The notes beneath the pieces are model-generated. The model searched no databases. It saw only the letters and a list, made by a program, of their open reading frames with translations, and had not been told where the DNA came from. From DASQBT01 sp963782495 (GTDB taxonomy: Bacteria > Pseudomonadota > Gammaproteobacteria > Burkholderiales > Thiobacillaceae), in the NCBI GenBank assembly GCA_963782495.1, contig CAWAJU010000003.1, positions 474,132 to 538,131 on the forward strand: 64,000 nt of DNA. The letters run 5' to 3'. This document shows positions 1-8,066 of the stretch, piece by piece; positions within the stretch are counted from its first letter, which is position 1, and each line of letters begins with the position of its first letter. The position numbers and the translations under genes were made by a program.

Positions 1-156
1 TACTTCGCCAACTACCTTGATCAGGCCTTCTCCATGGCTGAGTGCATACACCAGCGCGTCGAGGATTTCCCCGCGCTGGGCTCCAGGAAACCAGAAGTCC
101 GTGTCGGGTGTGATGCGGAAGGGCGCGGCTTTTAGTCCGAAGAATTCCAGATACAT
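1..156 (-). CDS. ExeA-like AAA ATPase, N-terminal fragment (cut by window edge)
   Basis: The 52 codons visible begin MYLEFFGLKAAPFRITPD, the characteristic opening of ExeA/GspA-type P-loop ATPases, which couple to general secretion or to exosortase/polysaccharide loci. The Walker A motif would lie just beyond the window start, so the ATPase assignment rests on the N-terminal signature alone. The ATG follows the stop of the upstream response regulator by 15 bases with an AGG-type ribosome site in the gap, so the two genes are very probably co-transcribed. Whether this is the secretion protein or the exosortase-linked homologue cannot be decided from this fragment. Confidence 0.75.
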   Translation of the reverse strand, partial: MYLEFFGLKAAPFRITPDTDFWFPGAQRGEILDALVYALSHGEGLIKVVGEV

Positions 157-171
157 CGGCTTGGACCTGTA

Positions 172-1602
172 TTATTCACTGCCGTAGGTCTGCATCCGGC
201 TGTAAAGGGTGGTTCGGTTGATTCCCAGCATCTTTGCGGCCTGTGAGAGATTGCCATTGGTCATGTTGAGTGCCGCCTCCACATAGGCTTTTTCCCATTG
301 CCGCAGGGTCGCGTCCAGATTGAAATTGGCCAGCGTCTGCAATTGCTTGCGGGCGGTATCGATAAGCGCCTTGGCGTCGTTGGGCATGAGGATTTCCTGT
401 GGATACGCCAGGTCCGTGTCCAACTCGGCTTCCAACTGCTCCGTGCTTACCGTCATGCCGGGATATTTGGTCGTCAGGCGGATGACAATATTGCGCAGTT
501 CCCGCACGTTGCCTGGGAAATGGTAATCGGCCCATATGTGGCTGGACCGGTCGTCCAGATGGAAAGGCTTGCAGTGCGCTTCGCGGGCGTAGAAATCGCG
601 GAAATGATCTAGCAGGCGCACCTTGTCCTGGCCCATTTCACGCAGTGGCGGCACCGAGATGCCGAATACGGACAGACGATGATACAGGTCGGCACGAAAG
701 CGTCCCGCCTTGATTTCGGCGCGCAGATCCCGGTTGGTCGCGGCAACTACCCTGGCATTGGAAAAACGCGGCTGGGTCTCGCCCACGCGCTGGAATTCGC
801 CGTTTTCCATCACCCGAAGCAGCTTGGCCTGCAGTTCAAGGGGCAATTCGCCTATTTCATCAAGGAACAGGGTGCCACCCTCTGCCTCTTCAAAATAACC
901 TGGTCGAGAGCTGTTGGCACCGGTAAAGGCGCCCTTGGCGTAGCCAAACAGGGTAGGTTCCACCAAGTTCGGCGAGATCGCGGCGCAGTTGAGGGCTAGG
1001 TAGGGTTTGCCTGAACGGGGAGAGAGCAGGTGCAGGCCGGAGGCTACTTTTTCCTTCCCGCTGCCCGATTCACCCTCTATCAGAACCGGAAATGGCGCGG
1101 CGGCATATTGCTGAATTTGCTGGCGTAGCTTGTCCATCACCGGGCTTTCTCCAACGATTCCGGAGTCTTTGGCGGCGGGTGTTGCCTTGTCGGCGCTGCG
1201 TTCCGCATCCTGGATCATCAAGGCGTTGAACAGCATGGATTTGAGTCGGTCCGGCTCGCAGGGCTTGGCAACGAAATCAATGGCGCCCAAGGCGCGAGCA
1301 TGGCGGGCGTTGGCCTCGTCGCTTTGGCCGGACAGCACCAATATCTTGATGCTGGGCGAAATGCCCAACAAATCCGAGATCAGCGCAAAGCCCTCGTCCG
1401 GCTTATGGGGTTGGGGTGGCAAACCCAAGTCCACCAAGGCCAATTGCGGGGGCACGTCCATCTGGGTCAGCACGCTCTTGACCTGGGCTCGTGAGTCAGC
1501 AGCAATGACCTGGAAATCCTTGCCCAGAACAAAGCTGAGGGTGTCAGAAATCAAAGGGTCGTCATCAACGATCAAGAGAACCGGTTTTTCGGCTTGAGCC
1601 AC
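172..1602 (-). CDS. NtrC-family sigma54-dependent response regulator
   Basis: This 476-residue protein has three domains. Residues 1-130 are a receiver with an acidic pocket (VDDDP), a phospho-acceptor Asp near residue 58 (ALVDLGLP) and a conserved Lys (VAKP). Residues 150-380 are a sigma54-activating AAA+ domain with Walker A GESGSGKE, the sigma54-contact GAFTGA motif and Walker B GGTLFLDEIGE. The end is a Fis-type helix-turn-helix (LSQAAKMLGINRTTLYSRM). It should activate sigma54 promoters after phosphorylation by a partner kinase not seen nearby. The layout resembles the PEP-CTERM-box regulator that accompanies exosortase loci, and the adjacent ExeA-like ATPase fits this, but the target genes lie outside the window. 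Confidence 0.92.
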   Translation of the reverse strand: MAQAEKPVLLIVDDDPLISDTLSFVLGKDFQVIAADSRAQVKSVLTQMDVPPQLALVDLGLPPQPHKPDEGFALISDLLGISPSIKILVLSGQSDEANARHARALGAIDFVAKPCEPDRLKSMLFNALMIQDAERSADKATPAAKDSGIVGESPVMDKLRQQIQQYAAAPFPVLIEGESGSGKEKVASGLHLLSPRSGKPYLALNCAAISPNLVEPTLFGYAKGAFTGANSSRPGYFEEAEGGTLFLDEIGELPLELQAKLLRVMENGEFQRVGETQPRFSNARVVAATNRDLRAEIKAGRFRADLYHRLSVFGISVPPLREMGQDKVRLLDHFRDFYAREAHCKPFHLDDRSSHIWADYHFPGNVRELRNIVIRLTTKYPGMTVSTEQLEAELDTDLAYPQEILMPNDAKALIDTARKQLQTLANFNLDATLRQWEKAYVEAALNMTNGNLSQAAKMLGINRTTLYSRMQTYGSE

Positions 1603-1718
1603 AATTTTTCCTCAGGTTGGAAGAGCATGATGCACCTTCCGGTTATCGACATCTAATATGTCAGGCTTTATGGGTCAGCTGTCATTTTTTCGACATTGTG
1701 CCAGAGTCGATCGGGATT

Positions 1719-2450
1719 TCAATTCGCCGACGGACGGATATATTGTAAAAAGGCCAATTCCAGGGTCTCCTGTCTGGCCTCTTGGCGACAGGCTGCTGGA
1801 GAACCCTCAAATCGGACACGGCCCGCATGCAGAATCACGAATTGGGCGACAAGTTGATCCATGCCCTCGAACAAGTGGGTTGAGAACAACAGGCAACCCC
1901 CTTGCTGAACATAAGCCGCCATGGCGGTACGCAGGCCCTGGCGGGCTTCAGGGTCGAGGCCGGAAAAGGGTTCATCCATCAGCAGCAGCGGTCGGCTGGT
2001 GGCGAGAATAGCGGCAAGGCCAAGCTTCTGGGCCGTCCCTTTGGACAACTTGCGTACCGGCTGACCAAGCAGGGCAGGGTCTAGGCAAAGCGACTGGAGC
2101 AGTTCGCTGGTCGGCGCCTGGCGCACCCCGCACAAGGCCAGATAGTAATGCAAGTATTCCTGACCAGTGAGGTAATGCGGTGGGCTGAAGCGCTCGGGCA
2201 GGAACGCAAGCTGCTGGCGGCCATGCACGCTGGAAAGGGCCGAACCGAAGAGGGTGACGCTGCCCTTGTCTGGAGCAAGCAGGCCAGCAAGACAACGCAA
2301 TAGCGTGGACTTGCCCGCACCATTTCCGCCCGCGAGGGCGACACATTGGCCGGCCTCCAACCTCAGATCAATGGGGCCCAGAGTGAATTTCCCCAGTTGA
2401 TGGTGGAGGCCTTCAACTGCCAAGGGAACGATAATGGGGACTAATATCAT
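1719..2450 (-). CDS. ABC transporter ATP-binding protein (ABC-2/CcmA-like type)
   Basis: This 243-residue ATPase has Walker A GGNGAGKST, a signature region KLSKGTAQKLGLA (the usual LSGGQ is LSKGT), Walker B LLLMDEPFSGLD and a switch histidine in FSTHLFEG. Such subunits power export or membrane-remodelling ABC-2 transporters. No permease gene is adjacent on either side, so the partner must lie elsewhere or the gene is an orphan. The start is uncertain: neither the first ATG nor nearby alternatives has a good ribosome-binding site. The N-terminus MILVPIIVPLAVEG may be a few codons too long. Confidence 0.85.
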   Translation of the reverse strand: MILVPIIVPLAVEGLHHQLGKFTLGPIDLRLEAGQCVALAGGNGAGKSTLLRCLAGLLAPDKGSVTLFGSALSSVHGRQQLAFLPERFSPPHYLTGQEYLHYYLALCGVRQAPTSELLQSLCLDPALLGQPVRKLSKGTAQKLGLAAILATSRPLLLMDEPFSGLDPEARQGLRTAMAAYVQQGGCLLFSTHLFEGMDQLVAQFVILHAGRVRFEGSPAACRQEARQETLELAFLQYIRPSAN

Positions 2451-2618
2451 TGAAGTGGGCTTTAGTCACACAACTGGCAGTTTAATCATCACAGACGGAC
2501 TAAGGGTATCGGGCTCTTAGACTGAGCGGTTGATCTGGCTTTATGTGCTCGATTTTCCGCCCGGTGCTGCCTTGGCTGATTGCTTTTTTTGAAATTGCTT
2601 ATGGCAGGGATAATTCAT

Positions 2619-3251
2619 ATGCTCACTTTTCTGGAAATCCCTGCTCAGGAGACTGAGAGAGGGGTAATTATCTGGCTGCATGGCCTCGGGGCCGACAGCG
2701 GTGACCTCGAACCGGTTGCGCAAATGCTGAACCTGCCGCAACTGCGGCATATCCTGCCCGATGCTCCGGTACGGCCGGTGACCGTCGTTGGCGGCATGGC
2801 CATGCGTGCTTGGTATGACATCGCGGGCGCTAATATCTCGGCTGGACCGGAAGATAGTGCGGGAATGATCGCCTCGGCTGACGCGGTGGCAGAATTGGCG
2901 GCCGGCAAGGTGGCACCCGAAACGCCATTGCTGGTGATCGGATTTTCCCAAGGGGGCGTAATCGCTCTGATTCTGGGACTGAAGCGCCTCGCGCGGACGA
3001 TGGGAATTGGGGTGTTATCCGCTTATATGCCGCAGTTTTTGAAGAATGAACCATGGTATAGGCCGGCACTGTTCATGGCCCATGGTGCTGGGGATACAGT
3101 GATATTGCCGGAGTGGGGCCGGGCGTCGAGGCAATGGCTCGAACAAGGTGGTTGTTCAGTAACTTGGCGGGAATACCCAATGGCCCACGCAATATGTCAG
3201 CAGGAGATAGAGGATCTGGTCCTCTGGATTCAAGCTACGCTGGACTGGTGA
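2619..3251 (+). CDS. Carboxylesterase/phospholipase family alpha/beta hydrolase
   Basis: The product is about 210 residues of the small bacterial carboxylesterase (acyl-protein thioesterase-like) family. Visible features are the oxyanion-loop IIWLHGLGADSGD, the nucleophile elbow GFSQGG with the catalytic Ser, the acid-containing stretch HGAGDTVILP and the late His in YPMAHAIC. It should hydrolyse short-chain carboxylic esters in the cytosol, as no signal peptide is present. I placed the start at the ATG preceded by AGGGA eight bases upstream rather than at an upstream TTG in the same frame. It is divergent from the ABC ATPase and convergent with the next gene. Confidence 0.88.
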   Translation: MLTFLEIPAQETERGVIIWLHGLGADSGDLEPVAQMLNLPQLRHILPDAPVRPVTVVGGMAMRAWYDIAGANISAGPEDSAGMIASADAVAELAAGKVAPETPLLVIGFSQGGVIALILGLKRLARTMGIGVLSAYMPQFLKNEPWYRPALFMAHGAGDTVILPEWGRASRQWLEQGGCSVTWREYPMAHAICQQEIEDLVLWIQATLDW

Positions 3252-3264
3252 TGTCCGAGAAGAC

Positions 3265-4971
3265 TCACGATGGAGTCTCAACCATGTCCGCAGTCACCCG
3301 AATCCAGCCCTCTCCCCGCTCAGCGGGATGGTTGAGAAGAACGGGCTGCCGCTCTTCCATGCGTCGAATTTCCAGGATGCCATGGTGCACGTAGTCTGCT
3401 GGGTCTATGATCATACAGACTTGTCGGGGTTCGCAGGCTGAAAGCAGGATGGCTGCTACGGGTAGTTCGGCTCCGACCGTATCAACGCCATCAACACTGT
3501 AACCTTCAGATTTCCGCCGCTTACCGTACAACATCACAGCCTCTGCGGTGTCGGGCAAGGTCTCAATCCCCACCGAACTTTCCCGTTCATTTATCCGCGT
3601 CAGACGCCGTAAGATTCCAAGCACCCAATTCCCATCCCGGGTCGGCTGGATGGCAACAAGTGTTCCAATACGCAGCCAGTCCCGCTCATTGGTCTGCACG
3701 ATCGCCCCATATCCGCAGTCGCTTTCGTTTTGCATGATCCAGCTTTCCATGGTACCCGACACACTGGGCAAATCCGGACCTTGCGGAGCGCGATCACGAG
3801 TTCGCTCGGTCACGAAGCCATACATGTGGACATCGACCATTTCGTCGTAAACCAGTTGGGGGGTATAGAACCCGTCCCGCCCGCCAATTTCGTGGCGCAG
3901 GCAAGTGATGATGTCGGGCAACCCGTGGACCAGGGTCACGAGCTTCTTGATTGCCTGGCGAGGCTGTCGGCGCTGTTCACGGCCCAATAACGGCGACCAT
4001 TGGCGGCTCAGATGATCCAGAAGATCGATTGCTTCCGCGGTGCGGACATCCTCGGTCAGTCCGATCACACCCGGAGGGCTCCCACTTTGCAGAGATTCCC
4101 GTAACTCGCCAAGGTGTTCGACAAGTTTCTTGGTCGCCCAGTAACGGAAGGAACTGTCGTTTTCAGCATTGCGTATCCTTCTTGGGCCACGGTCGGCCAA
4201 CAGATCGACGTTGAATGTGTGGTGGTTGACATCGAGCTGTTTGCTCATGCTCAGAAAGATCGGAGTCCACTTGCCCAGCCATCGATCCACCAGATCAAGT
4301 TGGCGCGGATAGAGGTTGCCTGCATGGGCTTGCTGCAACATCAGGCAGTGAAGATACTCGGTTTCACAGTTCGTGGTTTGATTGTCTGCAGGGTAGGCTT
4401 GCAGCATGGTGAGGTGGAATCCCTCCGCCTCTGCCACCTTATAGAGGTTATGCAGGCGGAGCCAAAGTTTGTCGCCCAGTTGTTGATAGCGAATGGTCCG
4501 CCATTTCATCAGGAAGCGGAAAGTCCTGAGCAGGCGAAGGCTGAGTTTGGGAAGGTAGGGCTCCAGCCAGTCAATTGTACCGGGTTGGCTGATAGACAAT
4601 ATGAAGGCATGATAAGAACGCGCAGTTTCCCACAGCAAATTGTAGATTTCATGCCATAGCTGGCTCTCCATGCTGCGCGTCATGCGGGCGTTGCGCAGGT
4701 ACTGCCGGACTAGGGTCTCGTGCAGGTCTTGAGCCTTTTCGTCGAGCAACAACAGAACTTCAAGCCGGGCCTTGGTTGGCTCTGTCAAGTGTTCGTTGAA
4801 CCGTCTAATTTCCGTCAGGATGGCAGCGTGGGCCTTGAGCGCGTCCCCAAGCGGCAGTTGCTCCATCCACCGGGTAGCAGAGCGGAGACTTGAAAAAGGC
4901 CCATCTTCCTTTGGCGCCGGACTCAGCAATCCGCGCAGCTTGTCCTTGAAGGTGATGGAAAACTTGCCCAT
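3265..4971 (-). CDS. Uncharacterised 568-residue protein, possible C-terminal PilZ-like domain
   Basis: I do not recognise this protein. There is no signal peptide or clear membrane segment. Residues 1-330 are rich in helix, with many Leu/Arg/Glu (for example LEVLLLLDEKAQDLHETLV). The C-terminal third has a beta-rich stretch running from SWIMQNESDCGYGAIVQ through WLRIGTLVAI to NWVLGILRRLTRI and VGIETL. That spacing recalls PilZ-fold c-di-GMP receptors found in large betaproteobacterial proteins, but the canonical RxxxR motif is not obvious, so this is only a suggestion. The gene stands alone between a convergent esterase and alaS. The coding frame is long and uninterrupted, so the gene itself is secure. 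Confidence 0.8.
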   Translation of the reverse strand: MGKFSITFKDKLRGLLSPAPKEDGPFSSLRSATRWMEQLPLGDALKAHAAILTEIRRFNEHLTEPTKARLEVLLLLDEKAQDLHETLVRQYLRNARMTRSMESQLWHEIYNLLWETARSYHAFILSISQPGTIDWLEPYLPKLSLRLLRTFRFLMKWRTIRYQQLGDKLWLRLHNLYKVAEAEGFHLTMLQAYPADNQTTNCETEYLHCLMLQQAHAGNLYPRQLDLVDRWLGKWTPIFLSMSKQLDVNHHTFNVDLLADRGPRRIRNAENDSSFRYWATKKLVEHLGELRESLQSGSPPGVIGLTEDVRTAEAIDLLDHLSRQWSPLLGREQRRQPRQAIKKLVTLVHGLPDIITCLRHEIGGRDGFYTPQLVYDEMVDVHMYGFVTERTRDRAPQGPDLPSVSGTMESWIMQNESDCGYGAIVQTNERDWLRIGTLVAIQPTRDGNWVLGILRRLTRINERESSVGIETLPDTAEAVMLYGKRRKSEGYSVDGVDTVGAELPVAAILLSACEPRQVCMIIDPADYVHHGILEIRRMEERQPVLLNHPAERGEGWIRVTADMVETPS

Positions 4972-5323
4972 GAACGAATCGGTCCCTATATTTGTGGCAG
5001 GCCAACGGCATTAGGTGACAGGACTACTCGACTAGTCCGTGCAATTCTCATGCCATTAAGCTTAATTATTCTGGCCTAACTCTATCACTCTTGGCTCGGA
5101 ATCGTGACGCCTAAACATTGAATCGTCGCCACCAAGCTCGATGGGCGAAGGTAGCGTGGAGCCGTTCCGTGGGAAGTTATGCGCAAAGTGGAGAGCGGCT
5201 TCGCCGTCTCGTCCCAAATAACAGAATTGCAACACCACGGACACCAAGTTCGGCTTGGATAGATTATAACTGGTCGTCTAGGTGCGTTCTGGATGTTTCG
5301 CCTGAGCAGGGTTGCATCCATCG
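4972..5323. other. Intergenic region between alaS and the 568-residue protein gene
   Basis: These 352 bases hold no gene I can support. Short open frames on both strands (up to about 60 codons) lack ribosome-binding sites and family character. The part near 4971 must carry the promoter of the leftward gene. The rest is the untranslated region after alaS, where I see no clear hairpin-plus-U terminator. Confidence 0.6.
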
Positions 5324-7942
5324 CTAGCCCGACAGGCGTTCCGCAACCCACGTCTTTACTCCTTCAAGAGCGCTGGTCAACTGGTCCGGGCGGGTGCCGC
5401 CTGCTTGGGCGAGGTCGGGCTTGCCGCCACCTTTGCCGCCAATCTGCCTCGCGACATGGCTGACCAGATCGCCCGCCTTGACCCTGGCCGTCAAATCCGG
5501 GGTCACGGCCGCAATTAGACTGACCTTCCCATCCTGGGTGGCGCCCAAGACCAGGACGCAGGATTTGAGCTTGTCCCGCAGTTTATCGGCCGTTTCCCGT
5601 AGCGCCCCGACGTCGGCGCCTTGAAGTTCCAGCGAAAGGACCTTGACTCCCTTGACCTCCACCGCCTGGGACATTAGGGCGTCGCCTTCACTGGATGCGA
5701 GTCTTGATTTGAGCCGGCTCAGTTCCTTCTCCAGGGATTTGACCTGGTCTTGAACCTGGGCAATCTTCTGCGGAAGTTCCGAAGGCTGGGCCTTTAGCGC
5801 GGCCGCCGCCTGTCGGGTACGGGCTTCCAAGGCTTGCAGATAGGCAAGGGCATTATCGCCGGTAAGCGCTTCGACACGCCGAATACCTGCTGCGACTCCG
5901 CCTTCCATGACAATCTTGAATAAGCCGATGTCGCCGGTGCGGACGACGTGCGTGCCGCCACAGAGCTCGCGTGAAGAGCCGATATCGAGGACCCGAACCT
6001 CGTCACCATACTTTTCCCCGAATAACATCATCGCCCCCAGCTTGCGCGCTTCGTCCAAGGGCAAGACCCGGGCTTGGGTAGGCGTGTTGGCGAGGATCTC
6101 CGCGTTGACAATCACCTCCACGCGCTGAATTTCTGGCTCTGTCAGGGGTCCGCCGTGGGCAAAGTCAAAGCGGGTCTTGTCGGCATCCACCAACGAGCCC
6201 TTTTGTTGTACGTGGGTTCCCAGCACGTCGCGCAGCGCTTTGTGCATGAGGTGGGTGACCGAGTGGTTGCGCATGGTGCGGGCGCGCCGGATGGCATCAA
6301 CCCGGGCTGCCAAGTGGTTGCCGACCCGCAGGCGGCCTTGCGTGAGGCGGCCGTGGTGGCCGAACACGTCGGCGCGAATCTTCTGTGTGTCACTCACTTC
6401 GAAGCGCAGGTGGTCGGCCTCCAGTATGCCGCTATCCCCCACCTGGCCGCCGGATTCGGCGTAAAAAGGCGTCCTGTCCAACACGACCACCGCCGCCTGT
6501 CCTGCGTTGATTTCCTTCACCGGGCTGCCGTCCAGGTACAAGGCCGTGACGTTCGCTTCATCTACGTTCAGACTCTCATAGCCGTAGAAAGCCGTGGGCT
6601 GCCCGCTATAGGCCAGTGTATCTTCCATCTTGAATTTGCCGGCGGCCCGCGCCTGTTCCTTTTGGCGCTTCATGGCTGCCTCGAAACCTGCTTCATCCAG
6701 GGTGACCCCGCGCTCCCGACAGATGTCCGCCGTGAGATCCAGGGGGAAGCCAAAGGTATCGTAGAGCTTGAACGCGGTTTCCCCGTCCAGTTTATGTGTA
6801 CCTTTTGCCAGGGCAGCTTCCAGGATGGACATGCCATGCTGCAGCGTTTCGCCGAATCGCTCTTCCTCCTGAAACAGAATTTCCGCGACCCGCTGTTGCG
6901 CAGATGCAAGTTCTGGATAGGCGGCACCCATTACCTCGGACAAATCAGCCACCAGCCGATAAAAGAAGGGCTGATTCTGTCCCAATTTGTGACCGTGCCG
7001 CAGGGCTCGCCGGATGATGCGGCGCAATACGTAGCCGCGTCCTTCGTTGCCCGGAATGATTCCGTCCACTATGAGGAAACTGGTGGCGCGAATGTGGTCA
7101 GCAATGACCTTGAGCGAAGGGTTGTTCAGATCCGTGCAGCCCGTTTCCCGCGCCGCGGCGCTAATCAGATGCAGGAACAGGTCGATCTCGTAGTTGGAAT
7201 GAACGCCCTGCATGACCGCAGAGATACGTTCCAGTCCCATCCCCGTATCCACCGATGGTTTGGGTAGCGGATGCATGACGCCAGCCTCATCGCGGTTGAA
7301 CTGCATGAACACGTTATTCCAGATTTCAATATAACGGTCACCGTCCTCATCCGGACTGCCCGGGGGGCCGCCGGCAATTCCCGGTCCATGGTCGTAGAAG
7401 ATCTCGGTGCACGGTCCACATGGACCCGTGTCGCCCATCTGCCAAAAATTATCCGAGGCGTAGCGGGAGCCCTTGTTGTCACCGATTCTTACAATGCGTT
7501 CGGCGGGCATGCCGATTTCATTTGCCCAAATGTCGTAGGCTTCTTCGTCTTCGGCATAAACCGTCACCCAGAGCTTTTCTGCCGAAAGTTCCAGTTCGCG
7601 AGTCAGAAACTCCCAGGCGAACTGGATGGCGTTGCGCTTGAAATAGTCGCCGAAGCTGAAATTGCCCAGCATTTCGAAGAACGTGTGATGGCGCGCGGTA
7701 TAACCCACATTTTCCAGATCGTTGTGTTTGCCGCCGGCTCGGACACAGCGCTGCGACGAAACCGCCCGGAGGTAGGGCCGCTGTTCCAACCCCAGAAACA
7801 CGTCCTTGAATTGAACCATACCCGCGTTGGTGAAGAGCAAGGTCGGGTCATGGGCCGGAATGAGCGAACTCGATGAAACGACCGCATGGCCTTTGGCGGC
7901 AAAAAAATCCAGAAAGCGTTGGCGTATTTCGTTGCTGGTCAT
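5324..7942 (-). CDS. alaS: Alanyl-tRNA synthetase
   Basis: This 872-residue protein is full length for bacterial AlaRS, which charges tRNA-Ala in the cytosol. The class II catalytic core opens MTSNEIRQRFLDFF and shows motif 1/2 elements (RHHTFFEMLGNFSFGDYF). The editing domain has the zinc-binding HSVTHLMHKAL and the later Cys/His pair in ELCGGTHV. A coiled-coil stretch (about residues 720-760) leads into the C-Ala domain with a Gly-rich GGKGGGKPDLAQAGG end. The gene is a single unit facing the same way as sox but separated from soxB by a terminator. Confidence 0.98.
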   Translation of the reverse strand: MTSNEIRQRFLDFFAAKGHAVVSSSSLIPAHDPTLLFTNAGMVQFKDVFLGLEQRPYLRAVSSQRCVRAGGKHNDLENVGYTARHHTFFEMLGNFSFGDYFKRNAIQFAWEFLTRELELSAEKLWVTVYAEDEEAYDIWANEIGMPAERIVRIGDNKGSRYASDNFWQMGDTGPCGPCTEIFYDHGPGIAGGPPGSPDEDGDRYIEIWNNVFMQFNRDEAGVMHPLPKPSVDTGMGLERISAVMQGVHSNYEIDLFLHLISAAARETGCTDLNNPSLKVIADHIRATSFLIVDGIIPGNEGRGYVLRRIIRRALRHGHKLGQNQPFFYRLVADLSEVMGAAYPELASAQQRVAEILFQEEERFGETLQHGMSILEAALAKGTHKLDGETAFKLYDTFGFPLDLTADICRERGVTLDEAGFEAAMKRQKEQARAAGKFKMEDTLAYSGQPTAFYGYESLNVDEANVTALYLDGSPVKEINAGQAAVVVLDRTPFYAESGGQVGDSGILEADHLRFEVSDTQKIRADVFGHHGRLTQGRLRVGNHLAARVDAIRRARTMRNHSVTHLMHKALRDVLGTHVQQKGSLVDADKTRFDFAHGGPLTEPEIQRVEVIVNAEILANTPTQARVLPLDEARKLGAMMLFGEKYGDEVRVLDIGSSRELCGGTHVVRTGDIGLFKIVMEGGVAAGIRRVEALTGDNALAYLQALEARTRQAAAALKAQPSELPQKIAQVQDQVKSLEKELSRLKSRLASSEGDALMSQAVEVKGVKVLSLELQGADVGALRETADKLRDKLKSCVLVLGATQDGKVSLIAAVTPDLTARVKAGDLVSHVARQIGGKGGGKPDLAQAGGTRPDQLTSALEGVKTWVAERLSG

Positions 7943-7997
7943 GGGTGGTGGGGGCGGCTGTATACGGCCATTTTATCAGGGCGCAGGAAGAGGCAGC

Positions 7998-8023
7998 CAA
8001 AAAAGAAGGGCCCGCAGGCCCTT
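7998..8023 (-). terminator. Intrinsic terminator after soxB
   Basis: A 7-bp perfect stem (AAGGGCC / GGCCCTT, 8006-8012 with 8017-8023) with a 4-base loop is followed on the minus strand by CTTTTTT. It lies 43 bases beyond the soxB stop and isolates the sox operon from alaS. Confidence 0.85.
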
Positions 8024-8066
8024 AGGAGGAGAATCAAATGGATGGAGTTCGTCCACCCATATGGAC

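Noticed and set aside
5062..5247. 61-codon leftward frame between alaS and the 568-residue protein gene
   Set aside because: No ribosome site, overlapping alternative frames of similar length, and no family character.
6074..7267. Long open frame (about 397 codons) antisense to alaS
   Set aside because: It lies wholly inside alaS, which is complete with all catalytic motifs. The antisense product is His/Val/Gly-rich with no family features, a usual by-product of GC-rich codon bias.
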